Assembly (NCBI GenBank): GCA_029931535.1 | Contig: JAQPZY010001490.1 | Span: 1,092,501-1,156,500, forward strand | DNA: 64,000 nt | Origin: Margaritifera margaritifera | Taxonomy: Eukaryota; Mollusca; Bivalvia; Unionida; Margaritiferidae | Reading direction: 5' to 3' | In this document: positions 35,396-47,539 of the stretch, one piece after another | Numbering within the stretch: the stretch's first letter is position 1 | Layout of the letters: each line of letters opens with the position of its first letter | Translations under genes and position numbers: made by a program | The notes under the pieces: model-generated | Told to the model about the DNA's origin: nothing | The model's database searches: none | What the model saw: the letters and a program-made list of their open reading frames with translations, nothing else

Positions 35396-36139
35396 ATAGA
35401 AAGAAGAGAGTTCAACTGATCGAAACAAAATCAACAATAAAGCGTCGGTCATATTTTGAGTTTTACTGAATATTTGAGGCACATACAAAGGCCTCTCCAC
35501 ACATTTATATATGTCTATGAAAGACCTGAAATGATTTTAAATATACAAAGCCTCTCCACGCTTTTATGTATGTCTCTATAGAAAATTCAATGCACCTCAC
35601 AAGTCCCACAAAGGTCGTCTATTAAAAAAGCACTCAGCCGTACAATTATATACCTGCTTTTGTTTGCAGTTCTTGTCATGTTACAAGGAAGTGTTGATCG
35701 TTCAACCTATGAACAATATTTACCCGCTGCAACCTGCTGAAAGACCTGAAATGATTTTAAACATCGTTTGTATAAACTTATTATTTTGGCAACCCTTTCC
35801 AATTAGATATCGATGATTCAAATACCCATGTTATCTGTAGAAATATATCAAAGCTCTAAGTATTTTGTGTACTTAATCCCTAAATGTCTCCTATCTTCTA
35901 CTTGCTCTCACCAATTCGACTTTTATTCTGTTGCATATTGCAAAGTAGGATTGTCGCCAGAGAAGATATGCAAATATTTCGTCTGCGATCTCAGAGCGTA
36001 AAAGGGTGAAGAGAAAGACTTGTTCATGTGCAGTTAAGCTGAAGCATGGATCATTTATGAGAAAATAAGTTGTATTCGATGAAATTGGGCAATATTTGTA
36101 CATGATAATTATTGGTGACAAAATTCAACACTCATCAAA

Positions 36140-36200
36140 ATGGGATTACGTGCACTTCTATTTTGGTTCTTGACATCCTCAACATACGTATATTCTGCAC
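36140..36200 (+). CDS. First coding exon of a secreted protein, unit B (signal peptide)
   Basis: ATG at 36140, 20 codons plus one base, GTAAGT donor at 36201 in phase 1. The peptide has MGLRA, then a hydrophobic core LLFWFLTSSTYV and the c-region YSA, so the Cys before the final Ala of units A and C is Ser here. It has the same length and splice site as the paralogues. A phase-compatible downstream exon exists at 57250-57410; a nearer candidate acceptor lies at 37481. The 5' context (aaattcaacactcatcaaaATG) is conserved. Confidence 0.6.
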
Positions 36201-36216
36201 GTAAGTACTTCCCCAC

Positions 36217-36235
36217 CTCTCTCTCTCTCTCTCTC

Positions 36236-36308
<73 letters not shown>
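36217..36308. repeat. (CT)n microsatellite in intron 1
   Basis: A CT tract with one CA interruption, at the same place as in units A and C. Confidence 0.97.
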
Positions 36309-36311
<3 letters not shown>

Positions 36312-36408
36312 CAAGGACACATATAATGTTATCCCATATTGGATATCCTTTATTTTTCTCTGTAAGTACCTTCCCATATATGTTAACAATGAATTTCTCA
36401 TAGCGTAC

Positions 36409-36410
<2 letters not shown>

Positions 36411-36468
<58 letters not shown>
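36411..36468. repeat. (GT)n microsatellite
   Basis: A GT tract; unit A (about 15186-15206) and unit C (60571-60594) have short versions at the same place. Confidence 0.97.
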
Positions 36469-36469
<1 letters not shown>

Positions 36470-36917
36470 GTATTTTTGTAAAGCATGATGAATATAAATC
36501 GGAATGGTCACAAATGCAACAATGCTCTCATTTTCACAAACCTTTAAAAATTGTAAGGCACGTGACTTCAAATAACATGTGCTCGTTCCCTTGTTACATT
36601 TATTTCTTTATGTATTTATTTTCCTCAAACTTTCGATTGACTGTTTTAGTTTCAAGAAAGCGTCCTCACATCTTTGGACTATATGTGGATACTTTCTTTC
36701 AGATATTTTGAAAATCTTAAGGGAAAATTTTGAATTTAGATCAGATATAAATTATTTATTCTACAGAGTATAGAATAGATACACCAGACTCAAGTGTTCC
36801 TATATTTACAAATGTCAAAACATCTTTAATACATATATTAAAATATTCAGTTTCATCCAATTTATCACCTCCCAAAAAGCTATCATAAGATTGAAACCGA
36901 TTGATAAATAGGCACAT

Positions 36918-37012
36918 ACTTACATACATACATACATGCATACATACATACATACATGCATACATACATACATACATACATACATACATACATACATACA
37001 TACATACATACA

Positions 37013-37045
<33 letters not shown>

Positions 37046-37046
37046 G

Positions 37047-37078
<32 letters not shown>

Positions 37079-37449
37079 CATACATACCATAAAGTAACAT
37101 ACATACATTCATATACATATTTTAAAGTGATAGACACACATACGTGCATGCATACATACAATAAAGTAACATACATACATACATACATACATACATACAT
37201 ACATACATACATACATACATACATACATACATACATACATACATACATACATACATACATACATACATACATACATACATACGATAAAGTAGCATACACA
37301 GAAACATGTATGCACATATACAATAAAGTAACATACATACATACATACATACATACATACATACATACATACATACATACATACATACATACATACATAC
37401 ATACATACATACATACATACATACATACATACATAAATACATACATACA
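36918..37449. repeat. (CATA)n block with embedded AATAAAGTAA words
   Basis: About 530 bp of CATA tetranucleotides, interrupted at 37087, 37161, 37282, 37321 and 37449 by (c/g)ataaagtaacata or close variants. The same word sits between CATA runs at 38694. Unit C has a clean CATA run at 60931-61008 at the same place. Confidence 0.95.
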
Positions 37450-37689
37450 ATAAAGTTTCTAGTCTCCCTTTGATATTACAGGTAAGCTTGTCCCAAGAGT
37501 CACTCGCTTATTGCAAAGTATGTATTATTCAAGAAAAGCGTTCGTATTAGAAACTAAATCTCATTGAAACTTATTTAAATTTATCACGAAGCAAGAAAGA
37601 CACATACTGCTACTATCTGTATAGATTGTTCCTTTCTTTTTCTTTTTTTCTTTTTTTCTTTTTTTTTTTTCTTGTTATTCTAAATATGC

Positions 37690-38720
37690 TCAGAATGTTT
37701 CAGTGTGAAGACTAAGTATAATGTCAAATATATTCCAAGCACACAAAGTAAATATTTATCGTTTAACAATAGATGCCACGTGTACATATATTAGTTTTGG
37801 TACCATTACTAGCACCAGGTAAATGTTTATATAATGGCCAGTGTTATACTAAGATACTTGAAAACAGTTCCGATATATCTAAAGATATATGTTTACGGTC
37901 ATACATAATTAGATACTCCACTTTATAAATATGTTAGTTGACGCAAAATTCAACATTCCTCTTTAGTTTGTAACATAATTCTGTGTTGTGTTGCAGGATC
38001 ACATATTATCCTGAATCTGATAAACCTGATGCTATTTCTGTTTAATAGGAAATAACGCCAGTCAGCTAGCAATGCATACGCACATATATACATCCATACA
38101 CGCACGCACGAACACACATACATGCATACATACATGTAAACATACATAACAGATACATGCATACATTTGTAAAGTAGTAAGAAAGACACCAGTCGTATAC
38201 ATTTTAAATTTTTGTTTTTCTTTTTAGTTTGTCCGGCTAGCTGCGTATAATTGTAGTACGGTATCAGTAGCCCACTTTAGAAATAATTATAGCAGAATTC
38301 TCAAACATATTCCAAAACGCACATAACAATCCTTGTCTTTCCTATTCCAAAGTTATTATTAATCATGTAACAATATATACCAGATGTACTGACACTAGCT
38401 GTGACATTAGCAGCATCAGGCAAATGTTTCAAGAAGGTTAGGGTCATATTAAACTAAATGATATTTAGTTCCAATATGTATTAGACGTAATTATATGATT
38501 GTATGTATTAATATGTTTCATCTTGTAAATGCATTAGTTGACACAGTATTTCTCTTTTATTTTTTCACTCGATTCTTTGTTGTGTTTCAAGATCTTGTAT
38601 TATCCGGGATTTGATTAACCAGATGTAATCCCTGTTAAAGAGGAAATAAAGTCATACATACATACATACATACATACATACATACATACATACAATAAAG
38701 TAACATACATACATACATAC
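37690..38720 (+). repeat. Tandem duplication of about 500 bp, each copy with a mini-exon-like motif
   Basis: 37700-38055 and 38280-38650 align by eye: ccaagcacacaaagta against ccaaaacgcacataa, then gtacatatattagttttggt against gtactgacactagctgtgac, then aaatgttt, tagttgacgca/tagttgacaca, and gttgtgttgcaggatc/gttgtgtttcaagatc. In the first copy an ATG at 37773 opens MPRVHILVLVPLLAP and ends at a GTAAAT donor in phase 1. The second copy has ATA in place of ATG and GC in place of the donor GT. (CATA)n lies between and after the copies. Confidence 0.55.
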
Positions 38721-38899
38721 ATATGTAAGAGGAAAAATGGAAAGGAGAGAGAATTACATGATCAGGATGGCTTTATCTACTTTTACATGTAAGAGTTTTA
38801 CCTCAGCCTTTATCTCTTGTTTACAAATCTCCTGTCTGTAAGCATTTGGTATGTAATTTATGTCCTCAGTAATCGATATTGTAAGAATAGCTAGAATAA

Positions 38900-40160
38900 A
38901 CGGTTTGTCTTGTACAAACATTTGCCGGAGCACTCAGAGGAGGTATAGGATGGAGTCAAGGACTAATACTTCGGGAATCCCAAAGTCACTGGTTCAGGTG
39001 ACTCATCACCGTCCAGCTCAACCTTCTCCAACTTACTGTTTGAAAAAGCTTGAAGCCATTCAAGAATGTTGCTTTTGATTCCATAAAAGTGAGGCTTATA
39101 AATCAATTCTTTATGGACTACTTTATCAAGAGATTGCTGAACTAATGGAGTCTCAAGTACGTTCAGTTTCCTTTAGTAAATGTCCTTGCAAGGCCCACAG
39201 TCAACATGGCAAGTTGTGTTTCGCAAGATCTTTTTATCTTGAAAACCATGTTGGAGGTCATACATTATTCCACTATCATTCAATAGCTCTACAGTGTTTG
39301 AAGCCACAGTGTGTTCCATGGTTTTACAGAAACTACAAGTAAGATAAATATGGCGATAAACTCACGGTAACGACGCCTCACAATTGTTATTGACTGTAGA
39401 CCATTCTTTTGGCAATTGTCCTGCCATGAAAGAGCTTTAAAATATCGCCTGTATAATTCGGTTTATTTTTTCCTCATTTCACTGTTTTAGAACTTATTTG
39501 CTTAAATTGTTCTAGACCTACGGCGTTGTTTGGATTTAAATATTTTAAATGCTTGAGATCTGAATATTAGCCATGATACGATCGGTGCTGGTAAAATGGT
39601 CAGGTAATTATTTTGGATCCAGGAGGTTATTGTCTGTTTTGGTACTTTTTGCTGGCAAGTTTTCGTAAGAGAAAGAGATGATTTTGTGCTAAATACAGAT
39701 TGAAACTGTAAATTTAAAAATGGTATCTTTGTCAATATGTTCTGTATGTAACTTACAATTTTGTTTCCAAGGGAGCAATGTTTTGAATTTTAAGACAGGT
39801 AAACAGTGTCATATTATCTATGTTTTTTGCTCTTTTCACTATAGGAATGGCCAAATTGCCTAATAATTCAAATATTTATTAATTAATGGTTTGTTTTAAT
39901 TTGGGATCTACAAGGTTTATATGTGATTCTTTTTCTTTTATTATGGCAATTTGTCATTTTCTGGTAAGAGTAAAATTGTTCTTTTTTCCTCATTAGTCGC
40001 CTTGTCAACTGCGTGATCGAAGTTAGGGAGATCCTTTTCCTGTGTAATTTACTTGAGACACATTCAATGATGGCAGATTCCTGGGCATTTTAAAAGTCAT
40101 TCAAACGTTTTATCAACAGTCTTGAATTGGTGATTTTGTAAGAATTTTCGATTTCAACTT
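38900..40160 (-). pseudogene. LINE reverse transcriptase relic, minus strand
   Basis: Read on the minus strand the text follows a Jockey/CR1-like LINE. TQLTRRLMRKKEQFYSYQK (about 40010) is the linker before RT. LNLQFQSVFSTK and DLKHLKYLNPNNAVGLEQF (39740-39510) are RT motif 0-1. CKTMEHTVASNTVELLN and DLQHGFQDKK (39340-39230) are motif 2. LDKVVHKELIYKPHFYGIKS, ILEWLQAFSNSK and VELDGDESPEPVTLG (39130-38990) are motifs 3-4 up to the substrate-binding loop. Text resembling VLDSILYLL follows in another frame near 38950. Many stops and frame changes; no catalytic YxDD motif was found, so the copy is broken or ends before it. Confidence 0.75.
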
Positions 40161-43099
40161 TTCCCAGTCTGCATTTTCTATACAAATGAATTTCGCAAGT
40201 GGGTTTCCTTAAAAACATTGCTTTTGTGCCAATATGAGCTGAAATTTTATATCATGATCATTATTACCGTGAAATTAATAGATATCATTTACAATCTTGC
40301 TTTATACGTAAGGTTTGATAAATTGAAATCACGTAAGACAAGAACTTTGGTTCTTTCTTTGATTAAAATTTTCATAGATTTGTTTTTAGATCCTTAAGAC
40401 TCTCCAGATCATCCGTTTTTTATATATAATAAAATCTTAAGTCGAGAGATTTAACACACATAATTTTCTAATTTAACCCAAACTATTTCACAATTTCGTT
40501 TGAACTCGAGTTTTTGACTGCAGTTAAAGTATCTTTAACTAGGATGAATACCCCGTTACTTCGCCTTTTATTTGTTTGCAGTTAAAGTATCTTTGACTAA
40601 GATGAATACCCATATACTTCGCTTTTCTTTGTTCGGAAGATCTATATTGGTTTTATTTACATGTCTAAATGAAATGAAAACATAATGCAAAGTGCGTAAT
40701 ATTAAGTGTTGAAATCTTTTAATTGGAAACATTGAAAATCTGTTTAACTCGTCTTACCCATTCTGTATCCTGTATTCTTTTTGACATGAGTCAGTCGGTT
40801 CATTTAAATCTATCTGTGCCATAATATTGCGGTCGACCTATGCACATATCTGATGATTCGTACAGGTCGGTCACGACAGAAATATTTTTCGACAAAAGCA
40901 TGGTAACGTACGGAAACAAAAGAGGTACATAGATTTGCTGAACTTGTTATTAATGCTAAATTTACACTGCATGTGCGTATGCAGACATGTACATCAGCTG
41001 AGTCGCTGCATGTCTAAAACACTCTATCTCCCATGTGTATCAGGATTGAATTCTTGTTTACTGTCTTCAACCTAAGTCCCCTGTTGGGAAGAACAAAGAC
41101 TAACCATGACAAGAACAAAATTAGATCATGATATATGTTTTTACCTTTAGACCTATAGATGCAAATATCATCATCTGATATACGCACAAAACAAGGAGCG
41201 GGCATAGCTGACATGCATCTTGTGACATCATGCTGACTGATTTCACGTGGTGTCATATAGATTAGTCACATTGCGGCACATGTGCCATTTTAGTTTGTAC
41301 GAAGAAAGCATTATTGCCATGCAATAAATGTGTATTTATCTTGTTTGAATGAATGTAGGTTGTAGGAAAATTACTTTTCGTGCTTTCAAAGCTGTTAGAG
41401 CGATACGTTCTTATTGTGCTTTGTCGGGAAGAACAGTTAAGATACAGTTTAATTCATTCGAGAAAGTTCGGTTTTCTCCTTCAGAAACCTATTTCTACAT
41501 CAACCATTTTTAACACTTTGTTCAGATTTTATTTCCACGCAGATTTCTGGTCGATGAACATTTTTCAACGTATCTTATGTTTTGAAAATATGGTGAATAT
41601 GAAATAGTTGATTATTTCTTGACATGTGAGTGCAAAATCGCGTGACATTATGGAGATTTGTCACACTGCTCCATGTTTGCTCTTCAAACCTGTACATAGT
41701 ACATAACACGGAATAGACATTGATAAAAAAATATTCATTACTATGTACTTAAAATACTTATTTATAATTAGAAACTTTACTGATTTCAAGATGAGTATAT
41801 ATTTTTCCGTCAGTCGATAGTAAAAATCGGAATCAGCTTAATGTGTTTTTCGATGTCATTCGGCTATGTATTTTACAACGCTCAACTCTTCTATACTGTC
41901 ACCATTTTATGCACATTTCCTAAAAATTACGAAAATTTGTTGTAAAATGGGTTACAGATTTTTAGTGACCGACTCTTTACGAGTGAAAAATTAATGTAAA
42001 GTTTAAAAGAGAGTGGTGGGGTGGGTGTACGGGTATTATCAATAAACAGAAAATCATTCATATATTATTGTGTGAAGAAAGAATTAGACGACATAATATT
42101 TGTGTGACTGAATGGTAGCTCTATTATTTACAAGCATTTTACTCAACATGGTAAGACGAAAGCACACATAAAATCAGAGACAGAAAATGATGAATATTTT
42201 CAAAGTAAAATATAAAGAAAAAATAGTCACAAGGGAAGGTCTGGGTGATTGTGAAGACTGTGCAGAATACAAACGTAAGCTAGCTTAATTGAAAACAAAA
42301 TAGAGGTAAAATACATTTGTGCTTAGTTTTTTTTTTTTAAGGTGTGTTAAATGTTAGACACATCATAGAATGCAAATGTAACCCGTTTATGGGCATACAA
42401 TGTATAGATAAGTTAGAAGAGACGAAATTGTTAGGATTGTACCATTTTAACATATATCGCTCTACGTGAATAAGCAGGGTGTATACGATGCTTGGAGAGA
42501 CCAATATCTAACGCCTAGCAATTACCTCTGCAAATGCGATGACTACAAAGGTGCTTACTTCTATTTCAAGTGCGACCTTTAAACGGTTAGAGAAGGTAAT
42601 AAGCGAAACTATTATGATTTCTCAAGAACATTAACGGGTTTAGAAAGATCGCCAGGTATACAGTATTATTTTTTTAAAATATCATCCAAGGATGCACCAG
42701 ACAGAGTCTAGGCTAAACAAAATCATATATGGAAACGGAATCATTTGTAGACATTCATTTCATCAATCCAAATTCTTCCTTTTCATTATGCTATCGCTTC
42801 TTCTACAATTCCCTTTAGCTTCTACAATTCCCTTTAGCTCTGCTTTTTTTATTTTTTTATTTACAAAACAAAAAAACAACCAGAAACCTCCTTTGAATAC
42901 CATGCTGATTTATATTGCAAGAACAGTAAGTGGTAAAAAGTCACTAACATGCACTCTCTGAATACAACATTTAGGCACAACTGATTCTTTAAATGAGCGA
43001 CTTGAAAACGTCAGTAATATTTGGCGTGTCTAATTATGATTTTAAATGTTATAAAACACTTACAATATAGGTCTATGAAGCTGGGAGATTAAAAACCGA

Positions 43100-43610
43100 T
43101 ATTGCTCAAACAGCTTGACCCTCCCACACCCCTAAACTTTGGTCATGAAGCATCTCACAATCAGACAGAAAAAATAACAACGGTAGAAGCATTCGAGTTA
43201 TTATCATACGGATTAGCACATTAGAGAGAAAATATTTACACTTTGATTGACACATTAATGACATAGAATCGAGTTTAAACAGTTTTTTGTGCATGTGTGT
43301 GCAACGATTTAAACAAAAGGGCTTAGAGCAAACTGACGATGATCTCAAACAGATGTATGATTACATTTGGTCATATCAAAAGATACACCACGTTTAATAT
43401 AACAAGGTTTTAAGCGCTAAATGTAATGCAGGAGTTGAAAAAGGCTTTTCGCATACAAATTATGACACGTTTCCCACATTCCTTAATAAATCACAAACAA
43501 TCAATGTAAACTGTTAACATAACTTTAGTGAAATGACTGATATGAATCTATAAACATTGGTCAGTATCTAATTTGTGTTATCATTGAAAATATTATATTT
43601 GGCACAGTTG
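43100..43610. repeat. Shuffled and inverted pieces of other unit sequence
   Basis: 43430-43610 aligns with the reverse complement of 7395-7560 (unit 0): atcattgaaaatattatatt against aatataatattttcaatcag, and cacgtttcccacattcctta against taaggaatgtgggaaaggta reversed. 43180-43280 resembles 23420-23490 (tttaac/ttgattgacacattaatgacatag) in direct orientation. So not all shared sequence is colinear; some pieces behave as dispersed repeats. Confidence 0.5.
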
Positions 43611-44003
43611 ACGTTTTCTAGCTCTCTCTACGACGACTCAAGAAAACAGAGATTTAATTAACAGACAGTACAGTTAGATTTTAAACGGTCTCGTGAAGTT
43701 CAATTTATATGTTGAAGAAAGGAAATGTTAGCATAAGCACGAAATTATTTTTATTAGTCTGAAGGGGTTAAAGAGAAGATGAATACAATTCAATGTGTAA
43801 GCTCCCCTTTTAAGATATTATCTCCTTAGTCCGGTATTATCACTTCAAGAGTATCTGCCAAATTTAAAACATTAATGTTACGTATGTATTCCATTTAAAT
43901 GAATCAACGTTTTACACGTCCACTTTATATTTCCAGCCATTTTGTTTTCTTTCTCGTTTTAACCTTTGACCTTTATTTAAATTTCAGCAAATGAATTCCA
44001 TCT

Positions 44004-44004
<1 letters not shown>

Positions 44005-44068
<64 letters not shown>

Positions 44069-44082
44069 CTCTCTCTCTCTCT
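44005..44082. repeat. (CT)n microsatellite
   Basis: A CT tract with one ATCTAT interruption. Confidence 0.97.
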
Positions 44083-44756
44083 AGTTTGTCTGTCTGTCAC
44101 CTCTGAGGACTTGATGCACCTAATTGTCCCCAGAGATATGATTCGTCGCTTTCTTGCTTCCTAAGAGTCATGGTGGCCGGAACTGCTTTCTCTAATATGA
44201 AATTGGCAAAGCCCAGGAGAAGCGAGACCCTACCTACTGAGGTACTGCGTTTACTGACTGAGCACTTAACCATACAGTGGATGTCTGCACGTAGACCAAC
44301 AACTTGCTCTCTAATACTTTTATATATATATACTTTTTTCTGACATTATTTACCTTGACGGAGAACAGCAGCATAAGGGTGTATTCAGTGGTGGACAGTC
44401 TGCACATAAGCGTTAGTAGTTTCATTAGGAGTTCAGCGCCTCGTGGACTGATACGTGGTTAATTCCAAAAGGGACTGCTAATAAAATATGATGTTTCGGC
44501 AAATTTGGACGCAAAAATCGGCTTTTTAAATTATTGTACTGGAAAATGAAGACATATGAATATTATTAAAAGCACATATAAATGGAAAAGCCGTATTTTT
44601 CGCTTATACATTCTAATATTTTTTTCATACTCTATTTATCAAATTTCGAATGCCTACGATGCAGTGGATAGATACAAAGGAGATTCGACATCCTTTCTGG
44701 GTACAAAGGTCTGTATATCAAATTGAATTCATAAAGAGTTATTTGTCAACCCTTGC

Positions 44757-44757
<1 letters not shown>

Positions 44758-44814
<57 letters not shown>
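44758..44814. repeat. (AT)n microsatellite
   Basis: A pure AT tract. Confidence 0.97.
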
Positions 44815-44817
<3 letters not shown>

Positions 44818-45215
44818 CTTACAAAAATCCAATATTGTCAGAAATGACATGGTGCAAAATCTCAATATAATGAAAAAGTTTTAGAATTTTAGTGAAAATG
44901 AGGCTTATGTAATCATGAAGGTGTTATTTTTGCTCATGATCTGGATAAAGCAACCATTGCCCCATAAAATGTCTGTAAATTGATTATAGGTGAAATTCAA
45001 TGTTCTCTCTCTTTCTTTCTCTCTCTCTCTCTCTCTCCAACGGTAGGGAGGAAACTCGAACAGAACTATATCTGTACAACTGCGACATATGCATGATCTA
45101 GTAAGACACCAATGTCAGTATTCCAATAAACGCCTGATTTAATTCAATGAGTTTAACAGAAAACACTTTTGAGGTATGTTAGAATACTTTGTAGACATCA
45201 GTTTGTTTGCTTGTT

Positions 45216-45347
45216 CTTTTTTTTTTTTTTAGTTTTTTTAGTTTTATAGGGGGGGGGATGTTGCTTAATTCCTGGGGGATTTTTGTTTTCTTTTTTTTTT
45301 TTTTTTTTTCTTTTGTTTGCTTCTTCTTTTTTTTTTTTTTTTTTGTT
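45216..45347. repeat. Poly(T)-rich tract
   Basis: Long T runs with C or G interruptions, preceded by a GGGGGGGG run at about 45249. It may be the tail of a retrocopy inserted on the minus strand; no body was recognised. Confidence 0.85.
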
Positions 45348-46881
45348 GTTGAGATTTTCGCGACATTCCAATCGTTGTCATTGAACTGAGCCCAGGACAC
45401 GACCTGCGAAAATCAGAGAGGACAGAGGACAGACACCTTCCACCAGTTTTCTCGTCCGAAAGGTTCAGTAGTGCTCTGATTGTTAACTTTAAAATGAACG
45501 AAAATTATTAATAAAAATAAAGATGTTTCTTTCCTCAGTTGCCACCACTGATCACATGTGAGATTTTTATTCGACTTGAAATAAAATTGTCATCAGTACA
45601 ACACCCGTATCAATATGGATTAGACATTCATATTGATCAAACAAGGAGCCTAAACGTTTAGATGTGCAAAAAGTTACATCTGGTTGCATGATCCACTTGA
45701 AGATGTACTTTTTGGATCTTACATTGCTTCAGAACAATTTAGAAGAAAATGTAATATACCGGAATGAAGGCTAGTCAAACCGCGTTGGGTTTGATTAACC
45801 TTTGCTCCTGTATATCCATTTTTCTCCACAATTTTCCTGTGATCATGTAAACAGTTTGCATGTGAACAATAAATGTGGCCCGCTTTATAAGCGAGGATTC
45901 CTCATACTGGGGTAAAAATGATGTATCATAATAATGAAGAAAACACAAAACTATGATATTTTATGATGCGAAACCAGGTTATAAATGAAAATAATCAAAG
46001 AACTAAATCAAATGACATCAGTCTAGTAGCAGTAATAGAACAAAGCGTAACTAACCCAATATGTTTTATGACCATTTATAAAAGAGTCAGTTGTGTTCTG
46101 TGTGACTTTATAGTCATTGACCGTAGTATAAGTTTTATTTTCGATTAATTGTCCATGTGTAAGTATCGCTATTTCGGTACAACAGGATATTGACATTGGG
46201 CCAATTGATGTTAAATTTTGAGTTTGTGATATAAATACTACATTTACATGTATTAAAAGCTCTTTTAGCATATGGAAAGAGATCCATTGCACAAACTTGA
46301 CAAAATCAGGTGCTTAACAAGTAAATATATCTGATAAATTTAAAGTTGGATTAATTTATTTATTCATTACTTGATTAATTGATTGGTTGTTTGGTTGATT
46401 GATTGCGTGATGTATTGAGTTAAAGAAACCTATTTTCCATATTTTAATAAAAATAAACTCCTGCATGTTTTTAAATGCGGGAAAATCGGGTACAGGTCTT
46501 AGCAGGTGTAATGGCAATATGTAAACGTTTTTCTTGTTGCTTAGTGTATCGACGCCGTTGGACTCTTGCGTAATAATAGTTACTTATAAAAACCCTCATT
46601 TATTTCTATTTCAGCAATCGATCGGATAAGGCGTTTGAAATACGTAATTCTGAAAATTAAATAAATATCACATTCAAAGTCGTACTTTCGTAATTGCTTA
46701 CTGGTCCAATGCAAACATTTTCTTAAACACAATAATGCTGTAGATGCAAACAGGACAACAAGGAACAGGTGTGCTGTATACGCTGTATTTCCCACACGAT
46801 TAAGGTAATCTTGTCAGGTGATATATTGGCAACGTTCCAGTGTGGTTGGCCGACTGAGCCTACCCAACCCCACCCCACCCC

Positions 46882-46882
<1 letters not shown>

Positions 46883-46929
<47 letters not shown>
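46883..46929. repeat. (CT)n microsatellite
   Basis: A CT tract directly after ccaaccccaccccacccc. Confidence 0.97.
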
Positions 46930-46932
<3 letters not shown>

Positions 46933-47476
46933 GTGTCAAAAAATAACTTCAGTTATTTTATGCAATTATGTATACGCTATTTGTACTTCCAGATGATATA
47001 CACAATGTACTGCTGATTAATTATGCTATGTTACACATGACTTGCTAGAGCCATAAAACACGAGACCTATACGTTGGTCCTCCATTAAGTTCAACATAAT
47101 TACTGTATATAGTATAGGTAATAGATACGTTGCTACCGGGATCTCCGTAAACTTCTTTTAACAAAATGAGTAATGTCAATGCGTATACATTCACAAATTA
47201 ACTCACCAGACCAAGATAAGCAAATATATACAGGGCGAGCATGTATAGTATTATGATATTTATGAGACACTTAAAAAGATTACCTTCTTAAGGATTATCA
47301 TCTGTCTAAAATAAAACAATTTAGATGCTGCCATTTACATAAAAGTCACACGGATAACTTAATTGTAATATCCACGACAAAAACAAATGAAATAAATGCA
47401 ATATGCTAGGGACAATTTTAGAGGTAATATTGTTAACCTCATATAACCATATATAAGTAATAGAAACACACACACA

Positions 47477-47478
<2 letters not shown>

Positions 47479-47537
<59 letters not shown>
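47479..47537. repeat. (AT)n microsatellite
   Basis: A TA tract preceded by CACACACA, at the place of the 21.1-21.6 kb tracts in unit A. Confidence 0.97.

Positions 47538-47539
<2 letters not shown>

Noticed and set aside
36883..37453. Long frames on both strands (up to 187 codons) reading YVCM or YIHT repeats
   Set aside because: These are translations of the (CATA)n tetranucleotide, which is open in all frames.
38860..39342. Plus-strand frames containing RTNTSGIPKS and similar text
   Set aside because: They are the antisense of the LINE reverse transcriptase relic on the minus strand.
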